DNA of 64,000 nucleotides from an uncultured Hyphomicrobiales bacterium (lineage in GTDB: Bacteria; Pseudomonadota; Alphaproteobacteria; Rhizobiales; Beijerinckiaceae). The stretch covers positions 115,368 to 179,367 of the forward strand of contig CAIUWR010000032.1 in NCBI GenBank assembly GCA_903902915.1, written 5' to 3'. Made by a program: the position numbers and the translations under genes. Shown here in pieces: positions 37,949 through 45,836 of this stretch. How positions within the stretch are numbered: position 1 is the first letter of the stretch; every line of letters begins with the position of its first letter. The notes below the pieces were generated by a model that saw only the letters and a program-made list of their open reading frames with translations, searched no databases and was not told where the DNA came from.

Positions 37949-38875
37949 TCAGGGCTTCCAATACTGGCTGAACTGGGTGGCGACCACCTGCTCGTAGCTC
38001 ACCTGCTTTTCCAGCAAGCCCATGTGCATCTGGAACTCCACCATGCCATGCACGAACTCACGCGAGATCGAGGCGTCATAATAGGGCAGATCGCGCGCCA
38101 CCACGTCGGCGATCAATTCCGCCTCTTCGGCGGGGAACAGTTTGCGCCCCACCTTGGTGGCGAGCGACACGTCGGCCTTCAGCGCCTGCTGGGTCTTGAC
38201 CAGTGCGCGCACGGCGCCGGCCACTGCGTCGGGATGTTCTTTGATCATGTCGTCAGAGGTGATCAGCGCCGACATCGTATAGTGCAAAGCCTTGGGCGGA
38301 CCATCGCCGCGCCGGGCGTCGATCACCAGCGTGCCCGCGCCGCTGCGCACTGCCACTTCCGCGCCCATGCCATTGGCCCAGAAGCCGTCGATGAGCCCCG
38401 CTTCAAGCGCCTTGGCGGCGGCGACGCCGAAGTTCTTCTTGTCGCCGAGGAATGCGCCGGGCACCGGAACGATCTGGATATTGTCGCGCTCTTCATCAAG
38501 TCCGGACTCGACGATGAGCCGCTTGAGGCCAAGATCCACCAGCGGCGCCGCGCCGATCTTCAGACCCTTGATGGCGTTGATGTCGCCCTTCTTCGCGCCC
38601 AGATCAGAGCGCAGGATCAGGAACCAGTAAGTGTTCTGCGCCTGCGCCGCGATCAGCTTGGCGCCATTCCAGCCAGGAAAAGCGAAGGGCGTGCTGTGGG
38701 CCGAACCGCCGACGAACTGAATGTCGCCATCGCGCAGAACTTCGAGGCTGCGGTTGACCGGGAAGATCAGCTCCAGCTCCATGTCGAGGCCTTCTTTCGC
38801 GAAGAAGCCAAGCTCCACGGCGGCCGCGACCGGGAAATAGGAATTGGAGATCATATCGGGAATGGCGATTTTCAT
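37949..38875 (-). CDS. NMT1/ThiY-like substrate-binding protein without signal peptide
   Basis: 308 aa. It begins directly with the mature fold: MKIAIPDMISNSYFPVAAAV followed by ELGFFAKEGLDMELEL, as in SsuA/ThiY/NMT1 proteins. There is no signal peptide, yet a GGAG six nt before the ATG supports this start. The protein could act in the cytoplasm, use another export route, or have lost its signal. Downstream parts IKGLKIGAAPLVDLGLKRLI and EHPDAVAGAVRALVKTQQAL are family-typical. It lies 36 nt after the FAD monooxygenase gene, probably in the same transcript. Confidence 0.85.
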   Translation of the reverse strand: MKIAIPDMISNSYFPVAAAVELGFFAKEGLDMELELIFPVNRSLEVLRDGDIQFVGGSAHSTPFAFPGWNGAKLIAAQAQNTYWFLILRSDLGAKKGDINAIKGLKIGAAPLVDLGLKRLIVESGLDEERDNIQIVPVPGAFLGDKKNFGVAAAKALEAGLIDGFWANGMGAEVAVRSGAGTLVIDARRGDGPPKALHYTMSALITSDDMIKEHPDAVAGAVRALVKTQQALKADVSLATKVGRKLFPAEEAELIADVVARDLPYYDASISREFVHGMVEFQMHMGLLEKQVSYEQVVATQFSQYWKP

Positions 38876-38911
38876 GCTGGCTCCTGCAAACGTTTGTCGA
38901 GACCTGTGTGA

Positions 38912-40117
38912 TCAGACGATGGAATTGGCGCGGCGAATGCCCTCGATCATGGCGACGCGCATGAGATAGGGGAGCAGCTTGCCCTTGTCCGCGTTGATGG
39001 CGCGCAACTCGTTGTAGAAGGCTTCCTGCGCGACGCTGTCCTTCTGCTCAATGTTGCGCTTGTTCTCGATGGTCTGGCGCTGGAGATATTCCTGCGCCAC
39101 CGTGCGCCGCTGACGATCATAAAGATCGAACAGATCTTCGCTCGCGCCATCCAGCACCCGCTCCAGCTTGTCCGCCAGATTGAAAGCGTCGTGGAGGCCG
39201 AAGTTCATGCCCATGCCGCCGAGCGGATTGTTGATATGGGCGGCGTCCCCCGCCACCAGCAAGCGCCCGTCGCGATAGCGCGAGGCGACGCGCTGATGCA
39301 CGTCATAAAGATTGCGATGCACGATGTCGTAATCGCCCTCGATTTTGTGGAAGCCTTGCACGCGGCGCTGCACGAGGCTTTCTTCGAAAATGTCCTTCGG
39401 GTCCGCTTTGGCGTCCGCCGGAAACACCACGCGCCACATGCCCTTTTCATCCTGACCCGGCACCTTGAACAGGGCGCACCATTCTTGCGGGTCGGCGATG
39501 TAATTGGTCAGCGCATAACCGAACTGTCCGAAGTCGTAGCGCGTGCTGAGCACAAGGAAGCGCTCTTCATAGGTGAAACCATCGAAGGTGACGTCCATCG
39601 ACTTGCGCACCGCGCTGCGCCCGCCATCGCAACCAACCAGATAGGCGCCGCGAAAAGTCTTGCGTCCATCCGGGGCCTCGACGTTGACGGTGACGCCGTC
39701 GCTGTCTTGCGCCACATCCATAACCCGGTGCTGCATCAGAACTTCACAGTCTGCGTAGCCTTTGAGCAGATCCCGCAAAATGTAGCAGATCTTGTGTTGC
39801 TCCAGCATCAGGCGGAAGGGGAACTTTGTTTCGCTTTCGAGAACGCCGAGTTCGAAATCGGCGATCACGCCCTGCTTGCGGTCGCGATACTGATAGTGCG
39901 TGACCTTGTAGCCGCGCTCCATCATGGTCGGGGTCACGCCGATCTCGTCGAACATTTCCAGCGTCGGCGGATGGATGGTTCCGGCGCGTGGATCGTCGAA
40001 AATACGGTCGCTTCCTTCAAGAATGGTGCAAGGAACGCCGCGCCTCGCCAGATTATACGCAAGCGTGAAGCCGACCGGACCGGCGCCAGCGATCAGAACT
40101 CTGTTCTTCTCAGACAT
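38912..40117 (-). CDS. FAD-dependent aromatic monooxygenase
   Basis: 401 aa from MSEKNRVLIAGAGPVGFTLA. All three flavoprotein hydroxylase motifs are present: GAGPVGFTLA (ADP binding), CDGGRSAVRKS (DG motif), and LLVAGDAAHINNPLGGMGMN (GD motif). The length and motifs are like those of UbiH/PheA/MhpA-type hydroxylases that attack activated rings. It is divergent from the racemase-like gene over a 104-nt promoter region and is followed by the NMT1-like binding protein. The substrate is unknown; an aromatic or N-heteroaromatic acid is plausible. Confidence 0.9.
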   Translation of the reverse strand: MSEKNRVLIAGAGPVGFTLAYNLARRGVPCTILEGSDRIFDDPRAGTIHPPTLEMFDEIGVTPTMMERGYKVTHYQYRDRKQGVIADFELGVLESETKFPFRLMLEQHKICYILRDLLKGYADCEVLMQHRVMDVAQDSDGVTVNVEAPDGRKTFRGAYLVGCDGGRSAVRKSMDVTFDGFTYEERFLVLSTRYDFGQFGYALTNYIADPQEWCALFKVPGQDEKGMWRVVFPADAKADPKDIFEESLVQRRVQGFHKIEGDYDIVHRNLYDVHQRVASRYRDGRLLVAGDAAHINNPLGGMGMNFGLHDAFNLADKLERVLDGASEDLFDLYDRQRRTVAQEYLQRQTIENKRNIEQKDSVAQEAFYNELRAINADKGKLLPYLMRVAMIEGIRRANSIV

Positions 40118-40152
40118 TACATACTCCATCCGCAGGGCAGCTAACAGCAGCC

Positions 40153-40194
40153 TGCAAGTACAGTCAATGCGTTGCGGCAGGCGCACAACTTGCA
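40153..40194. promoter_or_regulatory. Inverted repeat, possible operator in the divergent spacer
   Basis: TGCAAGT (40153-40159) and ACTTGCA (40188-40194) form an inverted repeat. The right arm ends directly at the -10 box of the plus-strand promoter. The two sites lie 35 bp apart centre to centre, so they would have to be bridged by a dimer or a loop. No regulator gene is adjacent. Confidence 0.4.
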
Positions 40195-40200
40195 CATAAT
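40172..40200 (+). promoter_or_regulatory. Predicted sigma-70 promoter of the racemase-like gene
   Basis: TTGCGG (40172-40177) and CATAAT (40195-40200) are separated by 17 nt, the optimal spacing. An AGGAGC ribosome site follows before the ATG at 40222. This is read by eye and not tested. Confidence 0.5.
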
Positions 40201-40221
40201 GGGCCGACAGGAGCGCTGACC

Positions 40222-41007
40222 ATGACTGAGACGACAACGAAACTTCTCAAGGCGCAGGCGCCATGGATCGGCGCGCGCGGACGCATCGGCGTCGTGCTGC
40301 CATCAACCAACATCGGCGTCGAATATGATTGCCAGCGGATCATTCCCGAAGGCGTGACATGGCACTTCGGCCGCTTCTTCGTGGGCCAGCCCGACCTGTC
40401 CAGCGACAACATGTTCCTCGCCTTCATCGACGCCATTCGCGAGACGATCCCCGACGCCATCCGCGACATCATGACCTGCGAGCCCAGCTATATCATGATG
40501 GGCATGTCCGCCGAGACCTTCTGGGGCGGGCTCGAAGGCAATGTGGAGTTCGAGGCGCGCCTGCGCGCGGGCATCGGCCACGATATGGGGCTCACCAGCG
40601 GCGCAGCAGCGCTTACGGCCGCCATCGACGCCTTCGGGGGCAAGCGGGTCGCCGCCCTCACCCCCTATCAGAGCGTGGGCGACGAACAGGTGCGGCGGTT
40701 TCTGGAAGAATCCGGCTATGAGGTCACCAAGGTGGTGGGCCTGAAATGCGACACGGCCACTTCCATCGCCCATACGCCCCCCTCCGAGGTGATCGACGTC
40801 GTGCTGAACGAGCTGGACGGCGAGGATGTGGACGTCATCGTCCAGGCCGGCACCAATCTGTCCACCCTCGACATTTTTCCCACGCTGGAAAAGCAGCTCG
40901 GCAAGCCGCTCATTCCGATCAATGTCGCCACCATCTGGCACGCCCTGCGGGCGCAGGGGATCAATGACAAGTTCTACGGGCGCGGGTGGTTGCTGGAGCG
41001 GTTTTGA
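40222..41007 (+). CDS. Asp/Glu racemase-superfamily protein lacking both usual cysteines
   Basis: 261 aa of the maleate isomerase/arylmalonate decarboxylase branch: GRIGVVLPSTNIGVEYDCQR, TSGAAALTAAIDAFGGKRVA and the C-terminal IPINVATIWHALRAQG. Family enzymes use one or two cysteines, in the segments that here read MGMSAETFWGG (S96) and VQAGTNLSTLD (G210). Neither is Cys. Remaining cysteines (C37, C86, C176) are elsewhere. The reaction is therefore unclear; a decarboxylase or isomerase with a different mechanism, or a binding role, is possible. It is divergent from the FAD monooxygenase. Confidence 0.85.
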   Translation: MTETTTKLLKAQAPWIGARGRIGVVLPSTNIGVEYDCQRIIPEGVTWHFGRFFVGQPDLSSDNMFLAFIDAIRETIPDAIRDIMTCEPSYIMMGMSAETFWGGLEGNVEFEARLRAGIGHDMGLTSGAAALTAAIDAFGGKRVAALTPYQSVGDEQVRRFLEESGYEVTKVVGLKCDTATSIAHTPPSEVIDVVLNELDGEDVDVIVQAGTNLSTLDIFPTLEKQLGKPLIPINVATIWHALRAQGINDKFYGRGWLLERF

Positions 41008-41116
41008 CGGCGGGTCTCCCGCTTCCCGGTTTGAGCCTACTATTTCGGGTGGCGATTCTTGCTTCCAGCCTCCGAATGGCGAATAATACGCGCCGGTGAA
41101 TTCAAAGGAATGCGCC

Positions 41117-41464
41117 ATGGCTGCAATCTCGGTTTCCACGAGCCTCGACGAGGCTGACGCCAAGCGACTTCGGCTGCTTGCCGACAATGAGCACCGGTCC
41201 GTTTCGAACTTCATCGCCAATGCTGTGGCGGTTTACGCAGACCTCCCCAAGGAGCTGAGAGACTCTCTCCTTGAATTGCGGGTAGACGAAGACCCTTCGA
41301 CATTTCAAAGGGTCACCCGGGAGATTTCGGCGCTCGTCGCTCGGGCCAAATTTGACATGGCGGTTCAACGTCTGGCGGACCAGAAGCTTATTCCTGACAT
41401 TTGCGACGATGCGACCGATCTTGAATTGCTGGATCATGCATCACGCCTTTGCAGGAATCGCTGA
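41117..41464 (+). CDS. Ribbon-helix-helix antitoxin (putative)
   Basis: 115 aa from MAAISVSTSLDEADAKRLRL, with AAGGA seven nt upstream. The N-terminal 45 residues (strand SVSTSL, then helix, then RSVSNFIANAVAVY) fit an Arc/CopG DNA-binding fold. The helical remainder would bind the toxin. The stop TGA is directly followed by the TTG start of a PIN-domain protein, the normal order in such pairs. A GTG at 41096 is an alternative start. Confidence 0.75.
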   Translation: MAAISVSTSLDEADAKRLRLLADNEHRSVSNFIANAVAVYADLPKELRDSLLELRVDEDPSTFQRVTREISALVARAKFDMAVQRLADQKLIPDICDDATDLELLDHASRLCRNR

Positions 41465-42091
41465 TTGGCGGGGACGGTCCTTCGTATCTGCCTCGATGTG
41501 AACGTCTGGATAGCCCATTTTCTGGCTGTCCAGAAAAGGCGGCAGGGCGGAAGCGCGACTACCATCGTCAACATCGTGGGCGATATGAAATGCGACGCCG
41601 GGCCAGTGCAGCTTGTGCTCTCATGGGAAATGCTCGCCACTTTGGAGGACGTGCTCGGACGCCTGCATTTCCATCACCAGCATGTCGCCAATATCATCGC
41701 CGATCTTATCGGGTTGATGAAATCGGGACCGGAGCAATTTGCTCCCTCCATGCTACCGGACGGCGGCAAAAGCCTACCCCTGAGAGACACCGAAGATGCA
41801 GGCGTACTCGCTTCCTCCATAGCGACCCGCGCGGACCTACTGATCACAAATAATCTGATAGATTTCGCGCACAAGGATTGCGAGCGTATTGAAACACGCT
41901 TGATCACCATTCCCGGCCAGCCACCGAGACGACTCTACGCGTTGATATATGAGCGGAATGATGGAGTTCAAGTCATCATAGCGCACCCTATTGACGCCGT
42001 TGCCTGGCTGCAACTCGGGCTGCGTCCGACCCCTGACGCTATCCGCAAATTCCTGCCGCCCCCTACCCCACCCAATATCCAATCGCGATGA
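41465..42091 (+). CDS. PIN domain toxin (putative ribonuclease)
   Basis: 208 aa from a TTG immediately after the antitoxin stop. PIN acidic residues are visible: D11 in ICLDVNVWIAHFL, E55 in LSWEMLATLEDVLG, and D108/D111 in LRDTEDAGVLASSIATRADL. The next strand, LLITNNLIDF, has Asn where an Asp is often found. It belongs to the putative toxin PIN group (COG1569-like) and should cleave RNA. It overlaps the convergent azlD gene by 29 nt at the 3' end. Confidence 0.8.
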   Translation: MAGTVLRICLDVNVWIAHFLAVQKRRQGGSATTIVNIVGDMKCDAGPVQLVLSWEMLATLEDVLGRLHFHHQHVANIIADLIGLMKSGPEQFAPSMLPDGGKSLPLRDTEDAGVLASSIATRADLLITNNLIDFAHKDCERIETRLITIPGQPPRRLYALIYERNDGVQVIIAHPIDAVAWLQLGLRPTPDAIRKFLPPPTPPNIQSR

Positions 42092-42410
42092 TCGCCGCCT
42101 CCCCCGCCACGATGGCGGCGAAGATCGAGCGGCGGATCAGGAAAAAGGCGATCATGCCGACCGCCAGCGGCCCCACCCGGCCCCAGAGCGGCAAAGTCGC
42201 CAGCGCGCCATTGGGCGAGAGCAGCAACTTGCCAACCACCCCCGCCAGCAGGGCGGTGGCGACCGCGCGCACCCAGGACAGCCAGGGAGACGATTCGTCG
42301 ATGCCTCGGGCCAGGAAGACGGAAACCATCCGCCAGACCTCGCTGGGCAGAAAACCGAAGCAGATCAGCGCGACCCAGGGCCAGAGCCCATGATCGAGTG
42401 CGTCCGTCAT
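42063..42410 (-). CDS. azlD: AzlD family branched-chain amino acid export subunit
   Basis: 115 aa with four hydrophobic segments, among them WVALICFGFLPSEVWRMVSV and LWGRVGPLAVGMIAFFLIRR. It is the small partner of AzlC. Its ATG overlaps the azlC stop (ATGA, 42407-42410), showing tight coupling. The AzlCD pair exports branched-chain amino acids and analogues. The 3' end overlaps the convergent PIN gene. Confidence 0.9.
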   Translation of the reverse strand: MTDALDHGLWPWVALICFGFLPSEVWRMVSVFLARGIDESSPWLSWVRAVATALLAGVVGKLLLSPNGALATLPLWGRVGPLAVGMIAFFLIRRSIFAAIVAGEAAIIAIGYWVG

Positions 42411-43192
42411 ATGCGCGCCCTCGCATCGAGAGCCCGCTGGATCAACCAGGCGCCAGTGCCCGCCGAAAAGCCCAGCACCAACAGGTCAAGCCCGCGCGGC
42501 GCAAGGGCTTCCGTGACCGGCGCCGCCGCCAGGCCAAGGATCAGCGCCCAACGATCAATGGGACGGCTGGCGCTGCGGGTCAGGGTCGCGACGAAATAAA
42601 TCGGCGTCATGAACAATAGCCCCGCCACAAAGGGGAGCGGCAGCTCGCCGATCAGCACAAAGCCCACGGCCGTCGAGATCGACGTGCCAAGGATACAGAT
42701 CAAGGAAAATCCGAAGAAAAACGCGAGCCTGCCGTCGCGCGGCACCGATGGGATGCGCCGCATCCCTTCGGCCCAGACGGTGACGGCGATGCAATGGGCC
42801 GCCAGCAGCAGCGTGGGCAGTCGGGTGCGTTTTGTGCGCAGCGTGGGCAGCAGCGAGACGACCATGGGCACGAAGCGCACCGACGACAGCGAGATCGTGA
42901 AAGCAATGGCGGGCCAGCTCGCCTTGGCGGCGACCGCGCCGAAAAACAACACCTGCGCTGGCCCCGCCCACAGAACAAGGGTTGAAGCGACAGCCACTTC
43001 GATGGAGAAGCCCGCATCGCGGGCGAGGCCGCCGACGCTGAGCAGGCTCACCGCCACGACCAGCATGGGGCCAGCCAAGGCTTGCCATGCGCCCTCCAGG
43101 AACCACGCGCGACGATTGCGGCCGCCGAGATCTTCGGCGGCTTCAGCCATCAAGGCGGGATCGGGGTGTGGGGCGGCGCCGGACATGAACAT
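42407..43192 (-). CDS. azlC: AzlC family branched-chain amino acid export protein
   Basis: 261 aa from MFMSGAAPHPDPALM; a TTG at 43222 would add ten residues and an ATG at 43186 would remove two. Hydrophobic segments include GPMLVVAVSLLSVGGLARDA and the family-typical STLVLWAGPAQVLFFGA and SLSSVRFVPMVVSLLP. It is the large subunit of the AzlCD exporter and is coupled to azlD by a 4-nt overlap. Confidence 0.9.
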   Translation of the reverse strand: MFMSGAAPHPDPALMAEAAEDLGGRNRRAWFLEGAWQALAGPMLVVAVSLLSVGGLARDAGFSIEVAVASTLVLWAGPAQVLFFGAVAAKASWPAIAFTISLSSVRFVPMVVSLLPTLRTKRTRLPTLLLAAHCIAVTVWAEGMRRIPSVPRDGRLAFFFGFSLICILGTSISTAVGFVLIGELPLPFVAGLLFMTPIYFVATLTRSASRPIDRWALILGLAAAPVTEALAPRGLDLLVLGFSAGTGAWLIQRALDARARI

Positions 43193-43243
43193 AACCGTGC
43201 GCCATGCGGCCACGTTTTGCAACGCGGCCGCGGCGCAGATTGC

Positions 43244-43687
43244 TTACCGGTAACGGTCGATCGCGCCCTTGCGCTCGACCTTGCGGGCCTTGCGGGCGGC
43301 GTAGCGCGCGTCGCGCTCAGCCTTTTTCTCGACTTCGAGCATCGCCTTGAGCTCGATCTCCTCGGCGGCGAGACGCTCGCGCTCGGCCGCTTCGCGAATC
43401 TCGGCTTCACTGCGGGCTGCGTCCTCGCGAGCCTTCGCCTCCTTCGCGGCGGCGGCTTCAGCGGCCAGACGCTTCTGGGTCTCGATCTCTTCGAGACGGC
43501 GGGCCTCGGCGCGTTCGGCTTCGCGAATCTTGCGGGCCTCGATCACAGCCTTGCGCTCGGCTTCGCGCTGCTGCACGGCCGGATCATCGGCGGGCGGCCG
43601 GGCGCGGAATTTCTCGACGAGAGCCTGACGAGCCTTGGCGGCGGTAGCTTGACGGTCTTGGTAATTCTGTCCGGGTAACGGAGGCAT
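43244..43687 (-). CDS. DUF6481 family Lys/Glu-rich helical protein
   Basis: 147 aa from MPPLPGQNYQDRQATAAKAR. Nearly all of it is a charged, Ala/Glu/Arg-rich helix likely to form a coiled coil. The start NYQDRQATAAKARQALVEKF and the PPADDPAVQQREAERKA part match DUF6481, a Hyphomicrobiales family of unknown function. The longer frame to 43849 runs into thiL and lacks homology upstream. No signal peptide or membrane segment is seen. Confidence 0.8.
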   Translation of the reverse strand: MPPLPGQNYQDRQATAAKARQALVEKFRARPPADDPAVQQREAERKAVIEARKIREAERAEARRLEEIETQKRLAAEAAAAKEAKAREDAARSEAEIREAAERERLAAEEIELKAMLEVEKKAERDARYAARKARKVERKGAIDRYR

Positions 43688-43799
43688 TGCGGTCCATTCG
43701 ATTGGGTTGAGGTGCAGTTCCTGCCACAAATGCGCGTCCACAACAACCTTTGAGGATGCAGGGCGGGAATGTCTGGTGGAGATCATGGTTCCGGGCTGC

Positions 43800-44783
43800 T
43801 CAGAAATGACTGAAGCTGCCCCGCGCGAAGACGACATCGGAGCCGTCAAGGCCCATGAAACGCGGCGGCCCGGTCCCCGCCAAGGCCTCGCCGATCAAGG
43901 TCAGCGGCGCCCCAACGGCCCGCGCATCCTCTTGCAGAACCGTGGCGTTTCGCGGTTCGACAGCGATCAGCAGCTCGTAATCGTCGCCGCCTGTCATGGC
44001 TGTCTCGAACAGAGCGGGCTCCAAAGCTATGGCTTGACGCGCGGCGGGCGAGAGCGGCGCGTCATGCAACCGAATGGCGCCGCTGACGCCGGACGCCTTC
44101 AGCATTTTCGTCAGATCGCCAACCAGCCCGTCCGAAACATCCATGCCCGCACTGGCGTGATGGCGCAGAACATGGGCCAGCGCGAGTCGCGGCTGGGGGT
44201 CGAGATAGCGCGCCAGCAGATGATCGCGGGCGCCTGGCGCAAGCGCGGCGAACCGAGACGGCGCGAGGCGCGCCTGTAGCCCCAGCGCAGAATCCCCAAT
44301 GGTCCCCGACACGAAGATCAGATCCCCGGCCCTGACGCCTGTGCGGGGAACCATCTGCCCTGTGGGAACCGCGCCCAGCGCCGTCAGGCTGACCATGGCT
44401 GGCCCCGGCGTCTTGACCGTATCCCCGCCCAGCAGCGGCGCGCCCCAACGCGCGGCGTCCGCGCCCAGCCCCCGCGCGAAGGCCTCGATCCAGCCTGTCT
44501 CGACGCCGAGCGGCAGCGCCAGCGCCAGCAGGAAGCCGAGCGGGTCGGCGCCCTTGGCCGCGAGGTCGGAGAGGTTCACCCGCAGCGCCTTGCGCGCGAT
44601 GGCCTCTGGCGGATCGTCGGGGAAGAAATGCACGCCCGCCACCAGCGCATCCTTGGTGAGGATGAGGTCGCAACCGGGCGGCGGCGTCAGACAGGCGGCG
44701 TCGTCCTTGAGGCCCAGCGCGCCCGGCCCTGCGATGGGAGCGAAGAAACGGGAGATGAGATCGTCTTCGCTGATCGCTCCCAT
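43800..44783 (-). CDS. thiL: Thiamine-monophosphate kinase
   Basis: 327 aa. Motifs in order: GLKDDAACL (Mg/ATP binding), TKDALVAGVHF, LRVNLSDLAAKGADPLGFLL, LLGGDTVKTPG, MDVSDGLVGDL and the C-terminal MTGGDDYELLIAV. ThiL phosphorylates thiamine monophosphate to the active diphosphate. It is the last gene of the ribH-nusB-thiL run, 13 nt after nusB, the usual alphaproteobacterial order. Confidence 0.95.
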   Translation of the reverse strand: MGAISEDDLISRFFAPIAGPGALGLKDDAACLTPPPGCDLILTKDALVAGVHFFPDDPPEAIARKALRVNLSDLAAKGADPLGFLLALALPLGVETGWIEAFARGLGADAARWGAPLLGGDTVKTPGPAMVSLTALGAVPTGQMVPRTGVRAGDLIFVSGTIGDSALGLQARLAPSRFAALAPGARDHLLARYLDPQPRLALAHVLRHHASAGMDVSDGLVGDLTKMLKASGVSGAIRLHDAPLSPAARQAIALEPALFETAMTGGDDYELLIAVEPRNATVLQEDARAVGAPLTLIGEALAGTGPPRFMGLDGSDVVFARGSFSHF

Positions 44784-44796
44784 GTCCAGCCTCGGC

Positions 44797-45252
44797 CTAT
44801 TCCTGAAAATCGGCGGCGCGCAGCTTGCGGGCGAGCGCGTCGAGCACGGCGTTGGTCATGCCCACTTCGTCGCGGGCGAGGAAGGCGGCGGCCACGTCCA
44901 CATATTCGGTGATGACCACGCGGGCGGGAATGTCCTTGCGTTTCTTCAGCTCGTAGGAGCCCGCACGCAGCACGGCGCGCATCACCGCCTCGACCCGGCG
45001 CAACGGCCAGCCATCCTGCAAGGTCGCATCAATTTCCAGATCAAGGGCGCGCTGGTCGCCCAGAACGCCATTGAGCACATCGCGAAAGAACTCGATCTCG
45101 GCGGGCTTGTACTGATCGCCCTCGACCTCGCGGCCAATCCAATAGGTCTCGAATTCGGCGAGGATCTCATTGAGGCCCTTGCTGGCGACTTCCATCTGAT
45201 AGAGCGCCTGCACGGCGGCGAGACGGGCGTTGGCGCGGTGTTCGCGGGACAT
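44797..45252 (-). CDS. nusB: Transcription antitermination factor NusB
   Basis: 151 aa starting [20 protein letters not shown]. The all-helical NusB fold is recognisable by RRVEAVMRAVLRAGSYELKK and PARVVITEYVDVAAAFLARDE. It binds boxA RNA with S10 in rRNA antitermination. Its ATG overlaps the ribH stop by 1 nt. Confidence 0.96.
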   Translation of the reverse strand: MSREHRANARLAAVQALYQMEVASKGLNEILAEFETYWIGREVEGDQYKPAEIEFFRDVLNGVLGDQRALDLEIDATLQDGWPLRRVEAVMRAVLRAGSYELKKRKDIPARVVITEYVDVAAAFLARDEVGMTNAVLDALARKLRAADFQE

Positions 45253-45722
45253 CAGTGGGCCTTGTGCTGTTGTTTGAGCGCATGGAGGCAGAGCGCGGCG
45301 CGGGCGGCGTCGCCCCCCTTGTCGCCCTGCGCGGGATCGGCGCGCACGATGGCCTGTTCCTCATCCTCGACGGTGAGGACGCCGTTGCCGATGGCGTAAC
45401 CCTCATGCACCGTCAGGTCCATGATGGCGCGCGAACTTTCGCCAGCCACGATCTCGAAATGATAGGTCTCGCCGCGAATGACGCAGCCAAGCGCCAACGC
45501 CCCCGCATAGGCGCCGCCCGCAAGCGCGATCTTGATGGCGGCGGGAATTTCCAGCGCGCCCGGCACGTTGATCGTGTCATGCGTCGCGCCGGCAGCCTCG
45601 AGGGCGCGCACGGCGCCCGCATGGAGCATGGCGCCGATCTCGTCATAATAGCGCGCCTCCACGATGAGGAAGCGGGCGCCCGGGGCGGAATAGGTTGGCA
45701 AAGTGCGGCGCGGTTCGGCCAT
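45252..45722 (-). CDS. ribH: 6,7-dimethyl-8-ribityllumazine synthase
   Basis: 156 aa. Lumazine synthase signatures are [37 protein letters not shown] and [20 protein letters not shown]. It makes the riboflavin precursor. It heads the ribH-nusB-thiL run; no other rib gene or FMN riboswitch is evident in the 115-nt spacer to lpxB. Confidence 0.95.
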   Translation of the reverse strand: MAEPRRTLPTYSAPGARFLIVEARYYDEIGAMLHAGAVRALEAAGATHDTINVPGALEIPAAIKIALAGGAYAGALALGCVIRGETYHFEIVAGESSRAIMDLTVHEGYAIGNGVLTVEDEEQAIVRADPAQGDKGGDAARAALCLHALKQQHKAH

Positions 45723-45836
45723 GATTCAGTTCCTCGGCAAGGGTTCCCTGCATAGAGAGCTGCGCAAGGCGGCGCAAGCGCGGCGGCGGTTCTGATCTTG
45801 AAGCCGCCTGTTTGTTTGCGCTTTCCGGCGGCCAGC

